Source: Nitrospirales bacterium
GTDB taxonomy: Bacteria > Nitrospirota > Nitrospiria > Nitrospirales > UBA8639
DNA length: 64,000 nt
NCBI GenBank assembly: GCA_029261295.1
Contig: JAJDBP010000035.1
Location: forward strand, 1 to 64,000
Reading direction: 5' to 3'
The notes under the pieces are model-generated. The model did no database searches. It worked only from the letters and a program-made list of their open reading frames with translations, and had not been told where the DNA came from. Positions 46,687-55,678 of this stretch are shown here, piece after piece. The translations under genes were made by a program, and so were the position numbers. The first letter of the stretch is position 1. Each line of letters begins with the position of its first letter.

Positions 46687-47380
46687 ATTTAAGAATTTAA
46701 CAGAAACTAAAGGAGATTAGCCGAACAAATGAACATGAAAAATGTTTAGCAAAGTTCTCACTCAATTCAAAATTCCTTTAGGTTGAAATTTACTATCAAT
46801 TGCATAAGTGAGAGGATTCCTCATGAAATCACAATTATTTGAGTAATACAAACAATAGAACGATGTATATGGAAATACCAGGATGGACAGAAATTTAGGG
46901 AAGGGCACATGTTCCTTCTTTCATGCCGGCCACGATCAGAACAAAATTAACCTCAATTGGTTCCCCTTCTTAAATATACCCACTCCCCTCTATCATTCCA
47001 GAGAATTTGATCTCGGTCTTACTCGCATTTGGTTATCACTTTCTTCTTCACTGAATCTTCGTAATCCATATAATAGACTCAACCTGGGAAACCTTCCTTC
47101 ATTTGATGCAGAATTTGCCTTAATATGGATAGAATCGCTTTTATTTTCAAAAAACACATTTTGACCCTATAAGCATTCAAAATTTTGATTATCCATCAAA
47201 TTTGAGACTGGTACGACCTTCAAGAGAATTGAAGACCCTCCTTACTTGAGTTTCGATATGATTTTGACGAAAAAACCTTATTAATAGATCAGGGCATAAA
47301 ACCTTCTAGTTTCTCCAATACAAATATTCCGTAACTATTTTCATACCCTCTATCATTTATTTTAAAAACAATAATGAACC
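46687..47380. other. Long AT-rich intergenic region between the divergent glrK-like and flippase genes
   Basis: About 690 bases separate the glrK-like start from the flippase start. A frame at 46883-47164 exists on the plus strand but lacks a ribosome site and recognisable features. There is no clear promoter, riboswitch or terminator. This gap marks the change from moderate G+C to AT-rich sequence. Confidence 0.4.
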
Positions 47381-48922
47381 ATGAGCAGTAAAACCACCAT
47401 CTTAAAGAACGCATCAAGTAATTTAGCAGGCTATTTTGTCAACTTAACCGTTGGACTCCTTTTATCGCCATTTGTGGTTCATGCATTAGGAGATTCCCTT
47501 TTTGGACTCTGGACCCTTATCCGGTCAATGACCGGTTACTATGGGATATTTGATTTAGGGATTTTTAGTGCAGTGAGCCATTACGTTACCAGGTATGTAA
47601 CTAAAAATAATATTGACGGTGTCAATCGAACAATGAGTACAGCCATCGTGATCTTATGTGTAGTGGCTCTATGCACCATTCTGCTCACTATCGTTCTCAC
47701 CTATCTTTCTCCAACCTGGTTTTCCATCGAAGGTACTCATTCCTATGATTTACAACTAGCCTTACTCCTAACAGGAGTTACAGTATCGTTAAATTTTCCC
47801 TTACTCCTATTTAAGGCCATTCCTTACAGTCTTCAGCGCCTAGAATTATTGAATATCATTGGAGTATCCACCAAACTATTTGAAGCTGGGCTCACTGTCT
47901 TCGCCTTAAATGCAGGCTATGGAATATTGGGAATTACCATAGTGTACTTGTCATCAAGTATATTAGGGTGGGTTGCCCATATATATCTGGCCTATCGTTT
48001 TTATCCAAACCTAAAAATTTCTATAAAGTATTTCACTAAGGATTCATTAAATGAAATATTTGGCTATGGCATATGGTCAACCATTATTACGACTGCAGAA
48101 AAAACAGTATTTTTTGCTGACTCAATAGTCATTGGCTTTTTCCTGACTGTTGAAGCCATTACCTTTTATGCTATTGGGGCCAATTTAGTCCCCTATTACC
48201 TCGCCCTGATTCAGTCAATCACCTGGGCAATTACACCTTTTGCCACAGCACAAAATACCCAGGGCAACCAACAAGCCCTAAAGCAGGTTTTATTATCGGG
48301 AACTCGTGGCACGGTAGCGATAGGCGCAATAATTGGTGGGGGAATAATCTTCTTAGGGCAAGACTTCTTAAGTCTATGGATGGGGGGAAAATATGTATCG
48401 GGCGAAACCTACACCTCAAGCGCTACCATATTATCTATTCTCACAATTGCTACTTTTTTTAGAATTACCCAGAGTTGCGGTTTTCAAATTCTCTATGGAA
48501 TGGGGAGAGTAAAATATTTAGCGTTTATGGCAATAGCGGAAGTCACTTTGAATTTCATTTTGAGTATTATTTTGCTTCAATATTATGGAATTATTGGTGT
48601 AGCCTATGGAACACTAATCCCCACTTTATTAATTCGGGGGATTCTGCAACCTTTATACTTAATAAAAATAACCGAGATCCCCATAAAAGCTTACTATTCA
48701 AAAATCCTTATTGCTTTCTGCCCGATTTTTGGAATCATGCTTATTATAAATGAGGCAATTAGTCACTCTTACCCAGTAACCTCCTGGACTGATTTAATTA
48801 TTCATGGTCTTATTCTCACAATACCCGCTATGTTGACAGCATATTTTTGTGGAATATCTCAAGAGGATAGAAAGAATATTCTTGGGTTTCTATATGAAAA
48901 AAGATTGGCCTTTCGACAATAA
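47381..48922 (+). CDS. Wzx-type polysaccharide flippase (oligosaccharide repeat-unit transporter)
   Basis: The protein has 513 residues with about 12-14 membrane helices. It begins KNASSNLAGYFVNLTVGLLLSPFVVHALGD, the usual start of MOP-superfamily flippases. LGIFSAVSHYVTRYV and DSLFGLWTLIRSMTGYYGI in the first helices, and NIIGVSTKLFEAGLTVFALNAGYGILGI later, are typical. It probably flips undecaprenol-linked sugar units across the inner membrane, using the lipid made by UppS. It opens the AT-rich surface-polysaccharide region. Confidence 0.88.
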   Translation: MSSKTTILKNASSNLAGYFVNLTVGLLLSPFVVHALGDSLFGLWTLIRSMTGYYGIFDLGIFSAVSHYVTRYVTKNNIDGVNRTMSTAIVILCVVALCTILLTIVLTYLSPTWFSIEGTHSYDLQLALLLTGVTVSLNFPLLLFKAIPYSLQRLELLNIIGVSTKLFEAGLTVFALNAGYGILGITIVYLSSSILGWVAHIYLAYRFYPNLKISIKYFTKDSLNEIFGYGIWSTIITTAEKTVFFADSIVIGFFLTVEAITFYAIGANLVPYYLALIQSITWAITPFATAQNTQGNQQALKQVLLSGTRGTVAIGAIIGGGIIFLGQDFLSLWMGGKYVSGETYTSSATILSILTIATFFRITQSCGFQILYGMGRVKYLAFMAIAEVTLNFILSIILLQYYGIIGVAYGTLIPTLLIRGILQPLYLIKITEIPIKAYYSKILIAFCPIFGIMLIINEAISHSYPVTSWTDLIIHGLILTIPAMLTAYFCGISQEDRKNILGFLYEKRLAFRQ

Positions 48923-49095
48923 TACAACCTAAACACCATGTCCCATAAATTCCAATTTCTCCTCTATTCTTTTCTATTTTTTTCCTGGCCTAACACACAA
49001 TTACAAGGCAACTATCAATGAAATTTTTTAAAATGAATTTCATCTTACTCATCTTACATTCGATTTCTTAATTCCATTTCTCCTAAGAATATTCC

Positions 49096-50118
49096 ATGTT
49101 GAAATCAAAGAACAAGCTCAAAAATTATTCAATGGCCTTGACCATAACAATGGGCATGTTTATGGGATTAACCTTTTTTCTAAATATTCTGGTAGATCCA
49201 CTTTGGTTTATCGGAGGAACAAAAATAGGAAAGAAAAATTTTGCTTTTAACGAAAGACTTTCAAAAGTAAATTTATTCTTGAACAACCAACAAAATTACG
49301 ATTGCATCGTATTTGGAAGCTCAAGAACTACACTATTAAATGCTCAAAAAATACTAGGAAATTCGTGCTTTAACTTTTCATTTTCAGGGGGAAGAATTGA
49401 GGAATTTATCGAATATGGAAAATATATAAAAAGGTTCGGCACACATCCTAAACTTGTTGTGGTAGGGGTAGATGAATTTAATTTTTCTGAAACTCGAGAG
49501 ACACCACCCATTCCCTTCATCACAAATTTCACGACCCCACCTAATATTATTGAAAAATATTTATCTATAGATGTCCTCTGGTTTTCTCTGAAAAGTCTCG
49601 CCAATGCTAACCCCCTTCTACGGTACTATTCCGAAAATTTTGAAGCAAGACAGGAAAATAATCTCCCTCGGTATCAGCCCAATAGAGAAAATAATAAATG
49701 GGAAAATTTCACAATTCAAAAAGACAATATTTCTGGCTATCAGGAGCTTAAAGAAATTTTCCCCGATGCATACTTTTTGGGTTTTAGCAACCCAATTAGT
49801 TCATGGGAACTGTTAGAAATAGAGAGAAAAGGGCAATTGACTCTCTATTTAAAAACTCTTTCTAGAGTTTCAAAAAACTTTGATGGATTTTGGGATTTCA
49901 GCTTCCCATCTAAGCAAACCCAAAGGCTTGATAACACATTTGATGGAACACATTACAATCTCCCAACTTATGATCGAATTGCGACTGTCCTGAATGGGGA
50001 TCAAACAAATATGGGAATTAGTCTCATTGGGATGTCTGAAGCAGATTATATCACCCAGTTTAAAAGGGAATTGACAAAATTCAAGTTAAAACTTGCAGCA
50101 AGTTCTCCGCCTAAATGA
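49096..50118 (+). CDS. SGNH/AlgX-like O-acetylation partner, membrane anchored
   Basis: The protein has 340 residues with one N-terminal membrane helix (about 13-33). The periplasmic part has IVFGSSRTTLL (Ser75/Ser76) and DGTHYN with Asp283 and His286, the usual Ser...Asp-His of SGNH esterase-like proteins. Such proteins work with MBOAT acyltransferases to acetylate polysaccharides. The neighbouring MBOAT gene at 50184-51743 lies in the opposite orientation, with 65 bases between the two stop codons. The function as a glycan acetylation partner is inference from motif and neighbour. Confidence 0.68.
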   Translation: MLKSKNKLKNYSMALTITMGMFMGLTFFLNILVDPLWFIGGTKIGKKNFAFNERLSKVNLFLNNQQNYDCIVFGSSRTTLLNAQKILGNSCFNFSFSGGRIEEFIEYGKYIKRFGTHPKLVVVGVDEFNFSETRETPPIPFITNFTTPPNIIEKYLSIDVLWFSLKSLANANPLLRYYSENFEARQENNLPRYQPNRENNKWENFTIQKDNISGYQELKEIFPDAYFLGFSNPISSWELLEIERKGQLTLYLKTLSRVSKNFDGFWDFSFPSKQTQRLDNTFDGTHYNLPTYDRIATVLNGDQTNMGISLIGMSEADYITQFKRELTKFKLKLAASSPPK

Positions 50119-50183
50119 ATAAAGCTCAAATCCAAAAACGTTTCTTAAACATTTTTTTTTGTAGGTACAATTATTCAATCCGA

Positions 50184-51743
50184 TTAAAATTGAAAATAGA
50201 GAAATTCCGAAGTCCGAGATAGACTGAGTAGGGCAACCGCCGCCAACAAACCAATATAGATCCCCCATAGAATCCCCGGGTCCCAAGTCACTTGAAGCCC
50301 TTTCACTGGGAGATCCTTTAATGCTGAAGATCCTACATTATTAGAATCAAAAGCTGGCTTGTATTGCCTAAATAACTCTTGCGTATTGGGCATAAACCAC
50401 AAAAAACCTAGCCAAAAAATAAGCCACACGACTGAAAGGATATTATTTTCTGAGATCCACGGGCCTGTAAAAGAAAATCCTATACCCTCTAGTAAATAAG
50501 CCAAGGACTCATATTTCTCAGAAATAGTATATGGTAAATTCATCATTCCTTTGAAGATATGAGATGCTCCAGCAAAAGTCTCTGCCCGAAAGAAAACCCA
50601 ACCTAATGCAATACAAAGGATTGTCACCATCCTCGAAAGCAGGATGGACCACCATGAGTTGATTTTCCTTCTCCAGATATTATTCCATGCATGGTTCACT
50701 ATTAAAAACCCCCCATGCAAAGCCCCCCAAAAAACAAAGGTCCAGCCTGCGCCATGCCAAAATCCGGCAATGGTCATTGTCAGAAATAAATTTAAAAATT
50801 TCCTCGTCCTTCCATTCTTACTTCCTCCTAAGGGGATATAAAGAAAGTCCTTCAGGAAACGTGAAAGCGTTATATGCCAACATCGCCAGAATTCAATAAT
50901 ATTGAATGCCTTATAAGGAGAATTAAAGTTTAGAGGAACTTTGATTCCAAAACATTTCCCCAACCCAATTGCCATATCTGCATACCCAGAAAAATCAAAA
51001 TATAGTTGAAACGTGTATCCAAAAGTTGCCCCCCATGCTGAGAAAAAATCCAATACCTCCCCTTGTTCTGCACGGGAGAAAACTGGAGAAACCATTTCAG
51101 ATAAACTGTCGGCAATCACAACTTTTTTAAATAAACCAATAACAAAAATACTCAGACCAACCAGGATATTTTCAGCCCACTCATGGGCCAAAATGGATTT
51201 CTTAATTTGAGGAATAATTTCCTCCGGCCTCACAATAGGACCAGCAATTAATTGGGGGAAAAATGAAACGAAGCAAGAATAAACGAGGAAATTGCCTTCA
51301 ACAAATAAACCTCCATAGGCCTCGACTAAATAAACAATTTGTTGGAATGTAAAAAAAGATATTCCCAAGGGAATTTGAACGGAGTGAAGCTGAAACTGGT
51401 CATTGACGACCCCACTTAAAATACTTTTAAAGAATATCGCATACTTAAAATACCCTAACAAACCCAAGTTAATACTGATGCCCATAATTAACAGACCAAG
51501 GGAAATACTCCTCTGCTTCAGGCCAGAATTCTTATAGAGAATAATCCCCAGGCTATAATTAAAGATTATTGAAAATGCAAGAACAGGCAAAAAGTTGGGA
51601 TTCCACCAAGAATAGAAAAATATCGATGTGCCGACCAACCACAGCAATTTATAATGAATCTTCTCTTTTCGGGCTAATAGAAAATAGATTCCAAGAGTAA
51701 TAGGAAGAAAAATCCCGATGAATTCCCAAGAATTAAAAAGCAT
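50184..51743 (-). CDS. MBOAT family O-acyltransferase (AlgI-like)
   Basis: The protein has 519 residues and about 12 membrane helices. MLFNSWEFIGIFLPITLGIY and FFSWWNP-like FFYSWWNPNFLPVL mark the N-terminus. The catalytic His330 lies in IAGFWHGAGWTFVFWGALHGG, with a further conserved His 10 residues on. FDFSGYADMAIGLGKCFGI and WRCWHITLSRFLKDFLYIPLGGSKNGR are AlgI signatures. It moves acyl (probably acetyl) groups across the inner membrane for polysaccharide O-acetylation, probably with the SGNH protein that faces it. Confidence 0.93.
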   Translation of the reverse strand: MLFNSWEFIGIFLPITLGIYFLLARKEKIHYKLLWLVGTSIFFYSWWNPNFLPVLAFSIIFNYSLGIILYKNSGLKQRSISLGLLIMGISINLGLLGYFKYAIFFKSILSGVVNDQFQLHSVQIPLGISFFTFQQIVYLVEAYGGLFVEGNFLVYSCFVSFFPQLIAGPIVRPEEIIPQIKKSILAHEWAENILVGLSIFVIGLFKKVVIADSLSEMVSPVFSRAEQGEVLDFFSAWGATFGYTFQLYFDFSGYADMAIGLGKCFGIKVPLNFNSPYKAFNIIEFWRCWHITLSRFLKDFLYIPLGGSKNGRTRKFLNLFLTMTIAGFWHGAGWTFVFWGALHGGFLIVNHAWNNIWRRKINSWWSILLSRMVTILCIALGWVFFRAETFAGASHIFKGMMNLPYTISEKYESLAYLLEGIGFSFTGPWISENNILSVVWLIFWLGFLWFMPNTQELFRQYKPAFDSNNVGSSALKDLPVKGLQVTWDPGILWGIYIGLLAAVALLSLSRTSEFLYFQF

Positions 51744-51980
51744 CGTTTATTGGATAATGGAGCAAAAAAAATTAAGTACAGGCAACATGATTACACCTAT
51801 CTCTAGGCAATGAGACAGATAGATCATGATGAAAGGAAAGAAATCGATTGAAAATGAATCAAGAAATGATTGCAAGTCTTGATAGAAAAGGATAAGAAAA
51901 AATGTTGGCCCTGAGAAAAACAACCAAATGCAGTAGCGAGTTAAGAATTTTTCACTTCTCAAAATTTCGCAAAGAAATAT

Positions 51981-52772
51981 TTATTCCTTTCGAACGTAAC
52001 GCTTAAAAACCCAATGTGTATTTTGAACTGGCAATAACTTTTCAGATAGAAGGTTGATAGCTCCACAAACTATCGTGGTCAGACTCCGGGGAGATGAGGG
52101 AAAAGATTCGTTTCCACACTCCGGGCAGGCCATACCGTTCACCCAATTCCATCGGTTTCCATACTGTTGATTGACTTTCAGCACTAGCTTGTTCATATAT
52201 GGATGCCGAACCCCGAAATATTCCGTTTTTTCAATCTGGAAATTTGAAAACATTTCATCGAGAAATGAATTAGTAAACGAACGCAAATGACCCCAGATAT
52301 TAAAAACACATTCACAAGCTGGACATTTTGCATTTCCTCTATCAAGATCTTCCTTAAAAGGAACAGAAATTAATATGTACTGGCCTGCGACACGTTGAAT
52401 TTCTTCCAAGGTTGACCAAAACATCGATTCAGGAAAATGCTCAAGAACTTCGCAACACATCACAAGATCGACTGAATGGTCACCAAAGGGAAGATTCAAA
52501 GAACTTCCGCAAATTCCATGGGGACCAAAATTTTTTGCCGACAATTTTGAAAAATCTATTCCGAATGATTGATATTCACCTTCTAATGACTTGACGATTC
52601 TTCCATCACCACACCCTACATCAAGAACTGAGGTCACGTTTCCTGGGATTAAGGTTCCAACTTTAGTGATTCTCCCTTTTTCTCTTTCCGATATATCCGA
52701 TAGACTCGATCCTTCATGAGAACCAAAAAAGTCGCCTTCCTTTCTTGGCACAGCTAATGATGAAGTTTGCAT
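51981..52772 (-). CDS. Class I SAM-dependent methyltransferase with zinc-finger-like cysteines
   Basis: The protein has 263 residues. Motif I is SVLDVGCGDGRIVKSL, motif II/III CCEVLEHFPESMFWSTLEEIQR, and YILISVPF fits. The C-terminal part has two cysteine pairs, CPACECVFNIWGHLRSF and CPECGN, which could bind zinc. It probably acts on a sugar nucleotide or a glycan terminus, given the neighbours; the substrate is unknown. The adjoining SDR and oxidoreductase lie on the same strand, with a 79-base gap. Confidence 0.85.
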   Translation of the reverse strand: MQTSSLAVPRKEGDFFGSHEGSSLSDISEREKGRITKVGTLIPGNVTSVLDVGCGDGRIVKSLEGEYQSFGIDFSKLSAKNFGPHGICGSSLNLPFGDHSVDLVMCCEVLEHFPESMFWSTLEEIQRVAGQYILISVPFKEDLDRGNAKCPACECVFNIWGHLRSFTNSFLDEMFSNFQIEKTEYFGVRHPYMNKLVLKVNQQYGNRWNWVNGMACPECGNESFPSSPRSLTTIVCGAINLLSEKLLPVQNTHWVFKRYVRKE

Positions 52773-52851
52773 TCGAAAATCAGCTAGAGAATTTAAAGGA
52801 TCAGCTCAAGATTCTTATTAGGTGTTAATTCTTTCACAAAGAAAAACAATT

Positions 52852-54036
52852 TCAACTGACCTCTAACTCCTTTAAGAGGTTCCAAGGGACTTCATCATCA
52901 CCATGCATATCGTGGTACCAGTTGCAAAAGTTCTTTACACTTAATTGAAAATCTATAATCGGAGTATATCCAATTTTTTCAGAGGCCAATTGATGAAGAT
53001 GAAGAACTTTTCTCCGCTGCTGTGAAATTAATCGCACATTATATTTTTGCCCCAATGACACTTTGGGAACCTGGATTTTCCCACCAAGTTCATTTCGCAA
53101 TTTATCTTCCAAAGCAGGCATCCTTTTTATAGCCTGTCGCACTCCTAGAATTAACCCCTCAAATCCCGGGTCCCCCAATAAGGCTCCCCTCACCTCATCC
53201 GAGAAAAGATGCTTAAAACTTTTCACTAAAGAACGCTTGGGGGGCCGGGTAGGAGAAAGCATCCCTGAAAATTCTTGCACATCTAAATAGTGAAGATTAG
53301 ATTGTACCTTGAACGCCTCATGAAAACTGTTCACGAAGTCATACCATGTCACTGCCTCTCCATCGGTGATAAAATACCGCCCACCGTCTACACGTTCAGC
53401 AGTTAATGCTAATTCCATGGCATGAACTAAATTGGCGACATCCACCAGATTGACGGGACTCCCCCCATTATCAAGTAAGGCGAAAGTTCCTTTCTGTATA
53501 CCTTTCAGAATGTCCAAAGCAAAATAGGAATAGGGTCCGGTTATATTAGGAGGACATAAAATGATACTCGACAGGCCTTCTTTGTGGGCCTTTTGTACAA
53601 TCTCGTCCTGCTGCAATTTAATCCATCCATAACTACCTATTTCTGGTTTAGTTTCAGCATGTTCATGTTCACTTTCCAGGGGAGGCGGATCCCCATATAC
53701 AGCCACACTGCTAAGATGTACAAACCGTTTAATTTTCTTTTCTCGACATATTTTCAAAAGGTTTTTCAACCCATCTAACATCAATTCCTCAGAGCCTCTA
53801 GTGCAATTAATCACATGGGTCGCACCCGAAATAGCCTCTCGTATCGAATCTAAAGAAAGAAGATCCGCACTCTTGAGTTCCATCCCATACCGAGCCAATC
53901 TCCAAGCACTCCCACTGGAATGAACTATGGGTATAACTTCCATTTTAGTGGAAGGAGCCTTGCAACCCAATCCCATTACCTGCTCAACAAAGGCTGAACC
54001 AACCAGCCCGGACGCTCCAAATATGGCCACTTTCAT
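52852..54036 (-). CDS. NAD-dependent epimerase/dehydratase (extended SDR)
   Basis: The protein has 394 residues. The Rossmann motif GASGLVG at the N-terminus, HVINCTRGSEE, LSSVAVYGDPPP, and active-site YGWIK (YxxxK) mark an extended SDR. PPNITGPYSYFALDI and VNLVDVANLVHAMELAL fit sugar-nucleotide enzymes. A C-terminal extension beyond residue 300 (KRMPALEDKLRNELGGKIQ and beyond) is longer than usual and not recognised. It starts 3 bases after the stop of the Gfo/Idh/MocA gene, so the two are translationally coupled and likely act on the same sugar. Confidence 0.85.
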   Translation of the reverse strand: MKVAIFGASGLVGSAFVEQVMGLGCKAPSTKMEVIPIVHSSGSAWRLARYGMELKSADLLSLDSIREAISGATHVINCTRGSEELMLDGLKNLLKICREKKIKRFVHLSSVAVYGDPPPLESEHEHAETKPEIGSYGWIKLQQDEIVQKAHKEGLSSIILCPPNITGPYSYFALDILKGIQKGTFALLDNGGSPVNLVDVANLVHAMELALTAERVDGGRYFITDGEAVTWYDFVNSFHEAFKVQSNLHYLDVQEFSGMLSPTRPPKRSLVKSFKHLFSDEVRGALLGDPGFEGLILGVRQAIKRMPALEDKLRNELGGKIQVPKVSLGQKYNVRLISQQRRKVLHLHQLASEKIGYTPIIDFQLSVKNFCNWYHDMHGDDEVPWNLLKELEVS

Positions 54037-54038
54037 GA

Positions 54039-55079
54039 TTAAAATACCTTATCCAGCATGGGTTGACCTACCATATCCATTGGCATTTTTTTTTGATACA
54101 GGGCTTGCATTAATTCCAAGGATTGGACTCCTTCTTCTGCGGATACCTTCGGTTTCGTTCCATTGCGGCAAGCATCGACATAGTCCCTCAACTGCCGCTG
54201 AAAAACATTTAAATCCATACTCCCGGAATCATCGTTCTCATTTGAAAAAACTTGCAATTTGACCTGGGGCTGGTCTTTCGGAAAAAACATGAGAGGATCA
54301 TCATCAGTTTCCTGTAAAATAAGTTTCCCCTTTGTCGTCTGGATAACCAATCCCCCCGGAAGTCGAACTGTTTTTGAAAATCGAGCAGCCCCCTTCAAGG
54401 CATGCGTAAGGGAAGAAAAATTGGCTTCAAATTTTGCATTGGCTTCAGGTCCACCCTGAGAATCATCCCAATACGAAAAACCTTGCGGGTATCCAAAAAA
54501 GTGCAGCATTCTATCAATAAAATGGGACCCAGAGACCATTAAGACTCCTCCCCCAGCTGAACCCGCATTTAGATGATAGCCGGAATATGAGGCCCAACCA
54601 CCTGGGGTTCCAAACTGATAAGCAAACCCCGTAACTTTTCCAAAATATTCATTCTCAATGACACTTTTTGTCAAAATGACATTCTCCCGAAACCTAGTAC
54701 AATAGCCAACGGCTGCAACTAATCCATTGGCGTTAGCTACTTCAACAATTCTTTTTCCCTCTTCAACATTTACTGCAATAGGTTTTTCAATCAGCACATG
54801 AATTCCTTGTTGAAGGCAATAGGTAGCAATAGGGCAATGTGTATGATTTGGAGTAGCAATGATTACTCCATCAAGTTCAGCACAAACGTCTTTAACGTCT
54901 GGGACTATTTTGGCTTCAATCCCAAACATGCTCAGATCTTGCCTTGCTCGTTCAACCGCAGGATCGATAAAGGCTACGACTTTGATATCTGGAAAACTTA
55001 GAGCGGCAGGAATATGGGATTGAAGGCTGATTAGACCGACTCCTACAATTCCAATCCGAAATTGGTTTATCTCTCCCAT
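54039..55079 (-). CDS. Gfo/Idh/MocA family sugar oxidoreductase
   Basis: The protein has 346 residues with AAGGGG before ATG 55079. The N-terminal Rossmann part has RIGIVGVGLISLQSHIPAAL and GVIIATPNHTHCPIATYCL. The family signature EKPIAVNVEEGKRIVE follows, then a C-terminal alpha/beta domain. GGGVLMVSGSHFIDRMLHFF holds the expected His of the catalytic region. It oxidises or reduces a sugar with NAD(P). The next gene in the run is an SDR. Confidence 0.9.
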   Translation of the reverse strand: MGEINQFRIGIVGVGLISLQSHIPAALSFPDIKVVAFIDPAVERARQDLSMFGIEAKIVPDVKDVCAELDGVIIATPNHTHCPIATYCLQQGIHVLIEKPIAVNVEEGKRIVEVANANGLVAAVGYCTRFRENVILTKSVIENEYFGKVTGFAYQFGTPGGWASYSGYHLNAGSAGGGVLMVSGSHFIDRMLHFFGYPQGFSYWDDSQGGPEANAKFEANFSSLTHALKGAARFSKTVRLPGGLVIQTTKGKLILQETDDDPLMFFPKDQPQVKLQVFSNENDDSGSMDLNVFQRQLRDYVDACRNGTKPKVSAEEGVQSLELMQALYQKKMPMDMVGQPMLDKVF

Positions 55080-55510
55080 TCTGAATCCCCTTGCATCAAT
55101 GTATTCTGAAAAATTGCCAACCAGTCCTTCTCATAACATAAAAAACTAAAGAAATTTTCTGAAAGTTGAAATTGAAAATTTTCCGCTTTTACGCCGTCAA
55201 AGAAATGCAATTGGATCGAACTTTAGAAAAAGGCACCCGAATGTCCCCACAACCAAAATCACCAAATTATTCTGGTTACAGAATGTATCGGAATCTTTTC
55301 GCACAAAATAAAAGAAAGTTTCCTTGGTTTCGATTCAACATACTTTTACCAATCCATCTACACAACTTATATCTTTAGAATCATTTTTCTCAAAATAACC
55401 CTAATAAGAAATACCGAAATTTTCAAGAATCTACGAGTTCTGGAATATTAACAGTTTTCAATGAACCAATATTCCTTTTCTCCCTTTCCTTTTAAATAGG
55501 ACAGTCACGG
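55080..55510. other. AT-rich intergenic region
   Basis: The divergent gap between the Gfo/Idh/MocA start (minus) and the short ORF before the beta-barrel (plus). Promoters for both directions should lie here, but I see no clear consensus boxes, riboswitch core or terminator. Open frames in the gap have no ribosome sites. Confidence 0.4.
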
Positions 55511-55678
55511 ATGAAAAAAATAATTTCACTTTCCACCGACATTCCAGATGGGCAGAATTTTCCGAGCATATTATTTAATTTAACCGAAACACATCTTTAT
55601 GGTAATCTTTTTAGATCTAGGCGCACTTATTCAAAATCTCCTGAGGTTTATCCAACTAATATTAGGTATGAGGGGTAA
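55511..55678 (+). CDS. Possible 55-residue leader ORF
   Basis: ATG 55511 opens a 55-codon frame that ends TAA right before the ATG of the beta-barrel gene (TAAATG). The sequence MKKIISLSTDIPDGQNFPS has no signal peptide or domain. Its last codons (GAGGGG) supply the ribosome site of the next gene. This would allow coupling or control by a leader, or the frame may be chance; its own ribosome site is weak. Confidence 0.35.
   Translation: MKKIISLSTDIPDGQNFPSILFNLTETHLYGNLFRSRRTYSKSPEVYPTNIRYEG

Noticed and set aside
46883-47164. 93-codon plus-strand frame before the flippase gene
   Set aside because: There is no ribosome site, signal, membrane segment or recognisable motif, and it lies in an AT-rich gap.
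51747-51962. 71-codon hydrophobic frame between the MBOAT and methyltransferase genes
   Set aside because: It starts only at TTG, lacks a Shine-Dalgarno and is hydrophobic mainly because the DNA is T-rich on that strand. A real small membrane protein cannot be fully excluded.
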